From the NCBI RefSeq assembly GCF_000820105.1, contig NZ_CDDB01000052.1, forward strand, positions 1 through 33,887: a DNA stretch of 33,887 nt. The letters run 5' to 3'. Positions 8,153-15,691 of the stretch are shown here, piece after piece; position 1 is the stretch's first letter, and each line of letters begins with the position of its first letter. The position numbers were made by a program, and so were the translations under genes. Origin of the DNA: Aeromonas schubertii. GTDB taxonomy: Bacteria; Pseudomonadota; Gammaproteobacteria; Enterobacterales; Aeromonadaceae. A model generated the notes under the pieces. The model was given only the letters and a program-made list of their open reading frames with translations, was not told the origin of the DNA and made no database searches.

Positions 8153-10288
8153 TCAGTTAAACAGCCCCTTGAGCAGCTTGTCGGCGGCCTCCTTGAGGGC
8201 CGGATCACCCTTGTCACCGAGCAACTTGTTGATGCCGCGCTCGGCCTCCTTGCGCGCCTTCTCCTCGAGCAGCTTGTTGTTTTGCAGCAGCGCCTTGAGA
8301 TCGAGGGCGTAGCTGGGCTGGCTCCAGCTCCCCGTGATACGCACCGGTATGGTCACCTCCGCGAGCTCGCCCACGTCGCGGCCACCCTGGCCCTTGCCGG
8401 TGCCGACCACAGAGGTATTGAAGAGGAAGTCGAGCCCCTCGCTCACCAGGTCGGTCTCGCCGTTGCCGTGTACCCGCAGCGCCGGGGCGAAGAGCTGGAT
8501 GTCGTTGCTGCGTGCCTTGCCGCCCCCGAGCTGGAAGCTGGCGGTGAGGGCGCTGAAGTCGGTCTTGCGCTCCTCTTTCACGTACTCGGCGCGCTGACCC
8601 TTGAGGGTTGCCTTGGCCTCGCGGATCATCTCGGGCAGGTTGACGCCATGCAGGGCACCGTCCTCCACCTTGAGATGAGCCTGGCCCGCGATGCCACGAC
8701 GCAGGGCCGCCTGGGAGAGGCCATGCCCCTGCACCGCCAGGCTCAGGCTGGTGCGCCCCGACAGCAGATCGCTCTGGGCCAGTTGTTGCAGCAGGGGGCG
8801 GATCTGCACATCCTTGCCCTGGGCGTTGAGGCGGTAGCTGGCCGGGTGCTGGCGGGCATCAAGCTGGCCGTTGGCGTTCAGGTGCCCCTGATCGAAGCCG
8901 CTCTTAAAGCGCTTGAGGGTGAGCAGCCCCTTGTCGAGCGTCAGGGCGATCTCGGGCTGGGTCAGGGTGAGACCGGCGTAGGTGAGCCCCGCGAGTCTGA
9001 GCTGGCCGTCGAGGTTGACCCCCTTGAGGGCCGAGAGATCCGGCTCATCCTGAGCCTGTGCTCCCCGGGGCTGTGTCGCCCCCTGCGGGGCGGTGGCCGG
9101 GGCCTTGTCTGTCGTGCTCTCCTGAGCCGCAGGCGCCGTGGTGGCGAGCCACTCATCCAGACCGAAGGCGCCGCCTTGCAGATTAAAGCGCACCAGCGGC
9201 GTCTCCTGGAGAGTGACAAAGGCCTCTCCCCCCAGGGTCAGGTCACCGCTCCGGGCCTTGAGGGTGGTGAGACTGAGGCTGCGCGCCGCGCTGTCGTAGG
9301 CGATATCCCCGTTGAGATCCAGCGCCAGGGGAGTGCGGGGCACGCCGGCGCCCTCCAGCGTTGCGGTCAGGTGGCTGCCGCCAAGCCGTACCGTTTTCCC
9401 CTCGCCGTCTGCCGAGAGGGTGGTGGTGAGCTTGAGGTCAGCCTGGCGAACCCCGTCTCCCCCCTTGAGGGTCAGGGTCAATGGAGAGGGGGTGGCCAGG
9501 GCGAGGTGCTCGGCCTTGAGGGAGAAGGCCTCAATCTTGAGCGGGCCACGCTGCAGGCTTCCCTCCACCGAGAGGCGGCGCAGTGCCGTGGTGGCCATGG
9601 GCTGACCCAGGCGCAGCTCACCCTGTCCACTCAATCGGTACTCTGCCGCTTGCTCCTTGGCCAGTAGACTCAGGGTCAGCGGCATCCACCCCTCCCCATC
9701 GGCACCGCCCAGAGTCAGGTCGAGGTTGTCGAGAGTGAGGCGGCGGCCTGTGCGCCCATCGAGGATGAGGGCACTGGCCTGCTCCAGGGCGATGCCGCCG
9801 AGCCGGATCTGCCAGGCGGGGGCGTCAGAGGGGGTCGCACCCGGGGCCGTAGTGGCCTCGCCATTGTGCGGCGCCTCCTTCCCTGTGGCTGCCTCGGGCA
9901 CGGGGCCCATCTGCTCCAGATTGTTGCGGCCGTCCTTGCGGGTTTCCAGCAGCAGGTGGGCCCCCTGCAGACGGATCTCACCGATCTCGAGGCGGTGGGA
10001 GAGCAGGGGTAGCAGGGCGACCGAGGCGCTGGCCCGCTCGAGACGGATGAGGTCAGGCTCGGAGAAGCCGGCCGGGTTGCGCAAGGCGGCCCGGTCGACC
10101 GTCAGGCCCAGACTGGGCCAGAAGCGCCAGCCAATCGGGCCATCGAGCCGAAGCTCGCGCCCCGTCTGGTGTCGAACCTGCTCGACCAGCAGCGGCTTGA
10201 ACTGCTCCGTGTCGATGGTAGAGAGCAGTGCGCCGCCAACGAACAGGGCAAGCAGCAGGGTCAGGGGCAAGATGAGCAGCTTCTTCAT
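8153..10288 (-). CDS. asmA: AsmA-family envelope biogenesis protein
   Basis: A 711-residue AsmA-like protein, anchored in the inner membrane by one N-terminal helix (about residues 4-24) with the remainder periplasmic. The family forms hydrophobic-groove bridges implicated in phospholipid transport and outer-membrane assembly. The N-terminal segments LRLDGPIGWRFWPSLGL and ALLPLLSHRLEIGEI and the C-terminal VRITGSWSQPSYALDLKALL match E. coli AsmA closely. It is longer than E. coli AsmA (617); part of the difference is two Ala/Thr/Gln-rich linkers near residues 130-155 and 385-410. The ATG at 10288 has GGAG 9 nt upstream and begins the hydrophobic anchor, and is preferred to the ATG at 10300. 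It is monocistronic, with its own terminator. Confidence 0.92.
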   Translation of the reverse strand: MKKLLILPLTLLLALFVGGALLSTIDTEQFKPLLVEQVRHQTGRELRLDGPIGWRFWPSLGLTVDRAALRNPAGFSEPDLIRLERASASVALLPLLSHRLEIGEIRLQGAHLLLETRKDGRNNLEQMGPVPEAATGKEAPHNGEATTAPGATPSDAPAWQIRLGGIALEQASALILDGRTGRRLTLDNLDLTLGGADGEGWMPLTLSLLAKEQAAEYRLSGQGELRLGQPMATTALRRLSVEGSLQRGPLKIEAFSLKAEHLALATPSPLTLTLKGGDGVRQADLKLTTTLSADGEGKTVRLGGSHLTATLEGAGVPRTPLALDLNGDIAYDSAARSLSLTTLKARSGDLTLGGEAFVTLQETPLVRFNLQGGAFGLDEWLATTAPAAQESTTDKAPATAPQGATQPRGAQAQDEPDLSALKGVNLDGQLRLAGLTYAGLTLTQPEIALTLDKGLLTLKRFKSGFDQGHLNANGQLDARQHPASYRLNAQGKDVQIRPLLQQLAQSDLLSGRTSLSLAVQGHGLSQAALRRGIAGQAHLKVEDGALHGVNLPEMIREAKATLKGQRAEYVKEERKTDFSALTASFQLGGGKARSNDIQLFAPALRVHGNGETDLVSEGLDFLFNTSVVGTGKGQGGRDVGELAEVTIPVRITGSWSQPSYALDLKALLQNNKLLEEKARKEAERGINKLLGDKGDPALKEAADKLLKGLFN

Positions 10289-10448
10289 AACTGGCTCCAT
10301 GAGGATGAGATCGGCCAGACTATAGCATGATCGCCTCTCCCTATCGGGTATCGAATGTCTCCTTACGAACGATGGTGACGGGGGCTGCCGGGGGAGGAGA
10401 GGGCGTGGTAGGCTCTGGCGTCATCGGAGTATGAGAGGAGAGATGAGG

Positions 10449-10739
10449 ATGCGTATCAGCCTGTTGGTGGTGTCGGCCCTGCTGATGGCCGGTTGTAGTC
10501 CGGCCACGGACCGTGAGGCGGACATGGCGCGCCTGCTGGAGATCTGCAAGCAGCAGGCCCTGCCCAATACCCTGGCCGCTGGGGAGAAGGGGGATGCGCA
10601 GCGACTCGCCGATGAACGCGAGCAGCTGGAGGCCCGCTTTGCCGACGAGGACAACCGTGCCTGGCTCGAGACCCGGCACAGGGACAGCGAGCTGGAGCAG
10701 ACCTGTCTTGAGGAGACGCTGGAGCGGTTGGAGAAGTAA
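10449..10739 (+). CDS. small periplasmic lipoprotein, uncharacterised
   Basis: A 96-residue protein with a lipoprotein signal (MRISLLVVSALLMAGC, lipid-modified C16). The mature part is highly charged and likely helical, with only two further Cys (in EICKQQ and QTCLEE), which could pair. I do not recognise a family. Three in-frame ATGs lie at 10431, 10443 and 10449; AGGAG at 10436-10440 is at ideal spacing only for 10449. A strong terminator follows at once, so the gene is monocistronic. Confidence 0.75.
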   Translation: MRISLLVVSALLMAGCSPATDREADMARLLEICKQQALPNTLAAGEKGDAQRLADEREQLEARFADEDNRAWLETRHRDSELEQTCLEETLERLEK

Positions 10740-10744
10740 CATCA

Positions 10745-10767
10745 AGAGCCCGCCGGCGGCGGGCTCT
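10745..10767 (+). terminator. hairpin terminator, small lipoprotein gene
   Basis: AGAGCCCGCC, loop GGC and GGCGGGCTCT form a perfect 10-bp stem 5 nt beyond the lipoprotein stop. The U-tract is poor on the plus strand. It is also 6 nt past the end of the convergent small membrane gene (10774-10860), so it probably serves both. Confidence 0.7.
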
Positions 10768-10773
10768 GTGGGC

Positions 10774-10860
10774 TCAGGCAAAGATCAGGGTGCACAGGGT
10801 GATGATCATCACCAGGGCCCCGCCGGTCGTCAGGGCGGCCATCTTCAGCTCGGTACTCAT
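10774..10860 (-). CDS. YnhF-like small membrane protein (28 aa)
   Basis: A 28-residue open frame easily missed by gene callers. ATG at 10860 is preceded by AAGGAG at 6 nt spacing. The peptide begins MSTELK and continues as a single hydrophobic helix (ALTTGGALVMIITLCTLIFA). Start, length and topology match E. coli YnhF (29 aa, MSTDLK...), an inner-membrane small protein of unknown function linked to stress. The identity is from memory of that sequence, so family membership is likely rather than certain. It lies on the opposite strand to the lipoprotein gene and ends at the shared hairpin 10745-10767. Confidence 0.7.
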   Translation of the reverse strand: MSTELKMAALTTGGALVMIITLCTLIFA

Positions 10861-10963
10861 CTACGGCTCCTTGTTGGAATGAGTCATATGGGCCTTGTTA
10901 ATCTAGCGCATTTTCCCCTATGCCTCTGTGAGCTGGCGCTAATCCTCGATCTTGTATCCATCT

Positions 10964-11164
10964 TCAGTGGTGGATTTGCCAGATGATCTCCTGGATCAAC
11001 GCCCCCGACATGACCATCACCAGTGCCGGTAGCAGCCACTGCGTCAGGGAGAGGGTCTTACCCCTGGATCGGGGAAGGGCCCGCTCGGGGCGGGGGCCGG
11101 CGACCCGCTTTATCCGACGCTCGAAGCGTGCCAGTCGCTGCAGCAGATCTTCTTCGTGGTTCAT
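10964..11164 (-). CDS. small tail-anchored membrane protein, uncharacterised
   Basis: A 66-residue protein with a basic, charged N-terminal half (repeated Arg/Glu; ARFERRIKRVAG) and one hydrophobic segment near the C-terminus (about residues 43-60, LLPALVMVMSGALIQEII). That suggests a cytoplasmic head with a C-terminal membrane anchor. The ATG at 11164 has GAGGGGGAAGAG just upstream. I do not recognise the family. It lies upstream of the YnhF-like gene on the same strand with a 103-nt gap, and diverges from folM. Confidence 0.65.
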   Translation of the reverse strand: MNHEEDLLQRLARFERRIKRVAGPRPERALPRSRGKTLSLTQWLLPALVMVMSGALIQEIIWQIHH

Positions 11165-11370
11165 GATCTCTTCCCCCTCTGATGCTCTTCAATCCGGGTA
11201 ATGCAAGTGCTCTGCCAGAAGCGAGAACCCTGTCGTGGCGCCCCTCGGGAAGGGGGGCACCCTCAATTGCCACGCAAATTGCAAAGGGCCGGGAGAGGGG
11301 CGTTGAAAAATGGGAGTCGGGCGATGGGTTCGGGCTATGCTGGGCTCATGCCATGGATGAGGAGAGAGCA

Positions 11371-12072
11371 ATGCGTGCCTTGGTGACCGGCTGTGGCCGG
11401 CGATTGGGATTCTATCTTTGCGAGCGACTGCTCGCGGCGGGTTGGCAGGTGGCGGGCTGCTATCGCACCGAGCGACCCGAACTGGCACGACTGCGAGAGG
11501 CGGGGGCCGAGCTGTGGCAGACTGACTTCACCCGTCTCGAGGAGGTGGCGCAGCTGGCGCAGGCGGTCGCTTCGGGTGGGCTGGATCTGCTGGTTCACAA
11601 CGCCTCGGGCTTCGAGAACGGGTCGCCGGATCCGGCCGAGGAGGCGCGCCAGTTCGAGCGCTTCTTCCGGGTTCATATGCAGGCGCCCCACCTGCTTAAC
11701 CGCCTGCTGGGCGAGTCCCTGGCCAGGAGTGGGCGCGGGCTCATCGTTCACATCACCGACATCTATATCCACGCCCCGCCCCCCGAGCTGGCCGCCTATG
11801 TGGCCACCAAGGCCGGAGCCCATGCCCTGGCCATGAGCGCCGCCCGGGAGCTGGCCCCCGGGGTGCGGGTCAATACCATAGAGCCGGGGCCAATCCTGTT
11901 TCTCGACGAACATGGAGAGGCGTGGCGGCAAGAGGTGCTCTCGCGCACCCCTCTGGCCAAGGAGGGGGGGCTGGAGCCCATCTGGCAGGCCCTCGAGATG
12001 GTGATGGCCAACGACTATATGACGGGGGCCAGCCTGAGGGTGGATGGGGGGCGCGCCCTGGCTCGGCTTTAG
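11371..12072 (+). CDS. folM: dihydromonapterin reductase, short-chain dehydrogenase
   Basis: A 233-residue SDR enzyme of the FolM/pteridine-reductase type, reducing dihydromonapterin (and weakly dihydrofolate) with NADPH. The cofactor motif is TGCGRRLG (6-13), the TGxxxRxG variant that separates pteridine reductases from ordinary SDRs. HNAS (77-80), D130 in the position after strand 5, and the catalytic pair Y143-x3-K147 (YVATK) follow. The frame opens at 11182, but the family begins at MRALVTG, and ATG 11371 has GGAGAG upstream. Its TAG stop overlaps the stop of the convergent HPPK-like gene. A pteridine enzyme on either side of this junction suggests shared tetrahydromonapterin/folate work. 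Confidence 0.88.
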   Translation: MRALVTGCGRRLGFYLCERLLAAGWQVAGCYRTERPELARLREAGAELWQTDFTRLEEVAQLAQAVASGGLDLLVHNASGFENGSPDPAEEARQFERFFRVHMQAPHLLNRLLGESLARSGRGLIVHITDIYIHAPPPELAAYVATKAGAHALAMSAARELAPGVRVNTIEPGPILFLDEHGEAWRQEVLSRTPLAKEGGLEPIWQALEMVMANDYMTGASLRVDGGRALARL

Positions 12073-12524
12073 TGGCTGAGCCGGCGAGGAGCGGTGCCGA
12101 CCCGTTGGCCGCAGGGATAGAGGGCCGTCTTGCCGGTGAGGGTGACCGCCTCCCCGCACAGCTCCGCGAGCAGGGCCTCCAGATAGCTGTCGACCCGGGC
12201 GGCACTGAAATCCCCCAGAGGATGGCTGGCCAGGATGTCGATATCGAGGGGACGATCCTTGACCTTGCACAGGGGATCGCTGCGATCCCGCCCGTGGGCC
12301 TGCTCCAGAGCGACGAAGTGTCCCTTGAGCTCACCGCTGGAGAGGGGGCTCTCCACCACGAACAGACAGTTGAGAAAGTCGTGAGGGCTGGTCATTCCGA
12401 CCGGCTTGGTTTGGATCACCGAGCTCAGTGAAAGCTGCCCAAACTGGGTGACCAGCTCACCGATGGCACTGCTGACGTGGTGATGGGGCTCCATATTGGA
12501 GCCAATGCTGCACAGGTAGAACAT
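12069..12524 (-). CDS. HPPK-like pterin pyrophosphokinase paralogue
   Basis: A 151-residue protein related to 6-hydroxymethyl-dihydropterin pyrophosphokinase (FolK). It keeps the opening SIGSN (6-10), DFLNC (49-53, matching DYLNA) and the Mg-binding D94-x-D96 in RPLDIDIL. It does not keep the C-terminal PH...RxFVLxPL block, which in E. coli FolK carries H115 and R121 that act on ATP and the transition state; residues 100-151 instead have an unrelated sequence. It is therefore probably not the main folate-pathway kinase, and may act on another pterin or be a weak enzyme. ATG 12524 has AAGGAGG at good spacing. It converges on folM with 4 nt of overlap between the coding regions. Confidence 0.75.
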   Translation of the reverse strand: MFYLCSIGSNMEPHHHVSSAIGELVTQFGQLSLSSVIQTKPVGMTSPHDFLNCLFVVESPLSSGELKGHFVALEQAHGRDRSDPLCKVKDRPLDIDILASHPLGDFSAARVDSYLEALLAELCGEAVTLTGKTALYPCGQRVGTAPRRLSH

Positions 12525-12615
12525 GCCTCCTCCTTGAAACGGGTGGCCGGGATGACTCCCGGCCTCTCGAGGAGAAGGTAGTTCATTGCGCGATCAATTG
12601 TTGCGCTTTGGGTCA

Positions 12616-13593
12616 TTAATTGGGCGTTGGCGCCATCGCGTCGGCTCTCAGGAAGTAGTGGCGATTGGGGGCCTGGGCCAGTACGCCTTCACCGAGCAGC
12701 TGGGCAAAGAGGCGGTCGACCTCCTCCATGGGCAGGCTCAGATGGGCGGCAACCTGCCGCTTGCTGGGACGCAGCTCCCCCCCTTGCAGGGCCGAACGCA
12801 GAGGCGCCAGATGGGGAGAGATCGGCTCGGGCGGGCGTCTGCTCGCCACCTCGTTATCGTATTCGGGGGGGCGTGGTATGAAGGTGCGGCGAAAGCGCTG
12901 CTCCTCGCCGATCAGCCCCACGAAGAAGGCGCCGAAGACGTCGAGCAGTATCGAGAGAAAGCAGACCAGCAGAAATTGCACCTGCCCCACCGCCAACCCC
13001 ATCCCCTCGGACAGGCTCTGGATCAGCCCCATCATGGCCGACTGCTGGCCGCTGGGGAGCTGGTCACGCTCCTGGCGCAGGGTGTCCTGCTGCAGCCGCA
13101 GCCGGGTGTTCTCCTGTTGCAGCCGGCTGACCCCGCTCGAGATACGCTGCATATCGATGTACTTCTTGGCCGCCTCTTCGTTGAGGCGGATCTGCCGCTC
13201 TATGCTGGCGATCTGCTGGTCGAAGCGGGCGACCTCCCGCTGGTGGCGGGCCTCCTCACTCATCAGGGTGTTGGTGGCGCTGTTGATGCCCCCTATGCTC
13301 CCCCCGACCGAGATGGCGGCCAGGATGGCGTAGAAGAGCAGGGCCCAGGCCGAGCCGCTCACATCGCGGCGGGCACGACGCTCCCCGTACTCGTACCAGA
13401 CATAGAACTTGCCCAGTTCGAAGATGATGGCGAGCCCCCCGAACAGCATCTGCATCACCGGCTCCTCGTGGAGCGAGAGAAAGAGCAGCAGGGAGAAGAC
13501 GATGGAGGCGGCGATGGCGGCACCGGTGAAGCTGTAAACGGTGGCCAGGGCGAACCAGCCCTTGGGATGGCGGATGAAGGGTTCGGTAGTCAT
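12616..13593 (-). CDS. membrane protein with coiled coil and winged-helix-like tail, uncharacterised
   Basis: A 325-residue integral membrane protein I cannot assign. Visible layout: TM1 (about 14-41), TM2 (46-68), TM3 (82-103), a long coiled coil (about 112-178, rich in Gln/Arg/Glu/Leu), TM4 (200-228), then a soluble tail. Residues 265-316 (LRPSKRQVAAHLSLPMEEVDRLFAQLLGEGVLA) look like a winged helix-turn-helix. The coiled coil would be periplasmic or cytoplasmic depending on the orientation of TM3-TM4; both ends of the protein should be cytoplasmic. ATG 13593 has a poor Shine-Dalgarno. It is a single gene between the HPPK paralogue and glrK, on the opposite strand to glrK. Confidence 0.75.
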   Translation of the reverse strand: MTTEPFIRHPKGWFALATVYSFTGAAIAASIVFSLLLFLSLHEEPVMQMLFGGLAIIFELGKFYVWYEYGERRARRDVSGSAWALLFYAILAAISVGGSIGGINSATNTLMSEEARHQREVARFDQQIASIERQIRLNEEAAKKYIDMQRISSGVSRLQQENTRLRLQQDTLRQERDQLPSGQQSAMMGLIQSLSEGMGLAVGQVQFLLVCFLSILLDVFGAFFVGLIGEEQRFRRTFIPRPPEYDNEVASRRPPEPISPHLAPLRSALQGGELRPSKRQVAAHLSLPMEEVDRLFAQLLGEGVLAQAPNRHYFLRADAMAPTPN

Positions 13594-13700
13594 GGGAGGG
13601 TATCGGGATGGAGAAAGGGGGCGATTATAGTGGCGTCGGGCGACGAGAGAAGGGGGCGTGGTGCCGAGCGCCGACTATTTGATCAGCTCGGGTGGGATCG

Positions 13701-13728
13701 TTGCTTTTGTGGTCGCAGGGGCTATCCT
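13701..13728 (+). promoter_or_regulatory. likely sigma-70 promoter of the glrK operon
   Basis: TTGCTT (13701-13706), a 16-nt spacer and TATCCT (13723-13728) resemble -35 and -10 elements 35 nt upstream of the glrK ATG. No sigma-54 (GG-N10-GC) site was evident by eye. Confidence 0.4.
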
Positions 13729-13762
13729 GTGACCCCTCGATAGTGCGGAGGCTGGCTCGACT

Positions 13763-15178
13763 ATGTTCAAGGTGGGTAACAAGTTTCAACCCCGCTCCCT
13801 GTTAACCCTGGTGCTGACCGGTTATCTGCTGGTGCTGTTGCCGCTGATCCTGATGATCTGGCACGACTACAACACCCTGACCCGGATCAGTCAGCGGGTG
13901 GAGGAGGGGTCGGTCCGCATGGTGCAAGATACCCGGCGTGCCATCCAGCTCACCGCCCTGAGCGAAGAGCTTGAGCGCACCCTGCGCCGTTTTGCCGTGC
14001 TCGAAGACGAGAGCCTGCTCGGCCGTTATCGGGAACAGCTTGAGACCTATCAGACCCTGCTCGAGGAGCACAAGGCCGGCGTGCCGGCCCCCGCGGAATA
14101 CCGCGAGCTGGATGCGGATCTCGCCTGGTTGCAGGAGCTGGAGGGGCTCGAGCAGGCCAGAGCCAATGCCGACAGTCCCCGTTTTCTCGATGTGCATCGC
14201 CACCACGAGGCTCTGGAGGAGGCGACCAACGCCTGGGTCGATACCATGGTGAACGAGGCCCAGGATCGCATCACCCGGTTACAGAACGAGCTGTGGTGGG
14301 TTTCCGGTGTGGTGGGCACTCTCACCCTGCTGGCGGCGCTGCTGTTTACCTATCTCATCATTCATCCCATGCGCCAGCTGGAGAGCCGTATCCTCAGCCT
14401 GGGTGCCGGCATCGAGCCGGAGCGAACCCCGGTGGAGGGGCCGGCCGAGCTGGTGCTGCTCGGGGAGCGGCTGGCCTGGTTGCACGACAAGTTGCAGGAG
14501 CTGGAGCAGCAGAAATACCGTTTCCTGCGCCACGTCTCCCATGAACTCAAGACCCCTCTGGCCTGTCTCAGAGAGGGGGCCGATCTGCTCGGCGAGGGGG
14601 TGGTGGGCCCCCTCAACGGGGATCAGAAAGATATCTGTGACCTGCTTACCGACAACAGTCGTCGCTTGCAAACCCTGATCGAGCGACTGCTCGACTTCAA
14701 TCGACTGAGCCAGCAGGAGTCTTTTGAGATGAGTTCGCTACCATTGGCGCCCCTCTTTGCCTCCCTGCTCGACACCTATCGGCTGCCCCTCGAGAGCAAG
14801 GGGATGCGGGTCGAGTTGCCAGCTATTTCCAGCGCTGTGCGGGGGGAGCCCTATCGTCTCGGCCTTATCCTCGATAATCTCTTCTCCAATGCGGTCAGCT
14901 ATGGGCGCGATGGGGGAACCATCTGGCTGCGCACCCGCCAGGAAGGAACGCGCATGGTGGTCGAGGTGGCCAATCAGGGCTCTCCCATCGAGGAGCAGGA
15001 GAGGAGCCGTATCTTCGAACCCTTCGAGCAGGGCTCTTCCCTGCGTCAGGGGTTGCTCAAGGGGTCGGGGATTGGCCTCTCCATCGCCCTGGAGTCGGCC
15101 CGCAGCCTGGGGGGGGAGCTCACCCTGGTGGAGGATGAGATGGCCGATGTCTGTTTTCGTTTGACCCTTGATGCGTGA
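13763..15178 (+). CDS. glrK: sensor histidine kinase GlrK/QseE
   Basis: A 471-residue inner-membrane sensor kinase. TM1 (about 14-33), a mainly helical periplasmic domain (34-178), TM2 (about 179-200) and HAMP are followed by a HisKA domain with the phospho-acceptor H260 in HVSHELKTPL. The HATPase domain has N-box N371/N375 (LDNLFSNAVSYG) and the glycine lid GSGIGL (433-438). The usual Asp of the G1 box reads N403 (VANQGSPI), a departure from DxGxG. In enterobacteria GlrK senses the envelope state, and epinephrine in the QseE literature, and phosphorylates GlrR. The gene is first in the operon glrK-qseG-glrR; the qseG start follows its stop by 7 nt. Confidence 0.9.
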   Translation: MFKVGNKFQPRSLLTLVLTGYLLVLLPLILMIWHDYNTLTRISQRVEEGSVRMVQDTRRAIQLTALSEELERTLRRFAVLEDESLLGRYREQLETYQTLLEEHKAGVPAPAEYRELDADLAWLQELEGLEQARANADSPRFLDVHRHHEALEEATNAWVDTMVNEAQDRITRLQNELWWVSGVVGTLTLLAALLFTYLIIHPMRQLESRILSLGAGIEPERTPVEGPAELVLLGERLAWLHDKLQELEQQKYRFLRHVSHELKTPLACLREGADLLGEGVVGPLNGDQKDICDLLTDNSRRLQTLIERLLDFNRLSQQESFEMSSLPLAPLFASLLDTYRLPLESKGMRVELPAISSAVRGEPYRLGLILDNLFSNAVSYGRDGGTIWLRTRQEGTRMVVEVANQGSPIEEQERSRIFEPFEQGSSLRQGLLKGSGIGLSIALESARSLGGELTLVEDEMADVCFRLTLDA

Positions 15179-15185
15179 TAGGACC

Positions 15186-15686
15186 ATGAGATACGCGATA
15201 GTTTTCTTTACCATGGGATTGGGAGGGTGCGCCATGCTGGGCACCGTCAACACCGAGCCCACGCCGGCCGTGATGGCCCAGCGCCAGGTCGATTCACTTC
15301 ATCAACTGCAACTGCGCATGCAGTACAGCAACTGGTTGCTGGGCAGCCATCCCCAACAGCGGGAGCAGGAGCGGCGACGGCTCAAGGGGGAGAGCTCCCT
15401 CGCCAATCGCCTCAATCTGGCCATGGTCAACAGCCACCCCGACGAGCCCGCCGCCCGCCGCAAGGAGGCGCTGGCCACCATGGAGCGCCTGTTGCCCGAG
15501 ACCGGGCTCGACGAGCAGGCCTACCTGCGTACCTGGCTGCTGCTCTCGCGCAGCCGTCCCCAGGCCACTGGCCAGGAGGCCGAGGTGGCCAGGCTCAGGT
15601 CACAGATCCGGGAGCTGGAGGAGAAGATCGCCAAGCTCTCGGCCATCGATGAACAGATCAACTCCCGTAAACAGGGCAAGGGGTAA
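15186..15686 (+). CDS. qseG: QseG-like outer-membrane lipoprotein
   Basis: A 166-residue lipoprotein with signal MRYAIVFFTMGLGGC (lipobox LGGC, C15). The mature chain is helical, ending in a coiled coil (about residues 135-160, RSQIRELEEKIAKLSAI). By position between the kinase and response regulator it corresponds to QseG (YfhG), which in enterobacteria interacts with the kinase periplasmic domain and relays envelope stress. Sequence resemblance to E. coli QseG is weak, so synteny carries the call. The frame opens at 15168, but ATG 15186 with AGGA upstream starts the signal peptide. The regulator starts 5 nt past its stop. Confidence 0.8.
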   Translation: MRYAIVFFTMGLGGCAMLGTVNTEPTPAVMAQRQVDSLHQLQLRMQYSNWLLGSHPQQREQERRRLKGESSLANRLNLAMVNSHPDEPAARRKEALATMERLLPETGLDEQAYLRTWLLLSRSRPQATGQEAEVARLRSQIRELEEKIAKLSAIDEQINSRKQGKG

Positions 15687-15691
15687 GACCC

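Noticed and set aside
8282-9667. 461-codon plus-strand frame opposite asmA
   Set aside because: A GC-rich antisense shadow of asmA; no ribosome site and no recognisable domain.
13594-13762. glmY-like small RNA upstream of glrK
   Set aside because: GlmY lies beside glrK in enterobacteria, but I see no GlmY-like hairpin, sigma-54 promoter or terminator in this stretch.
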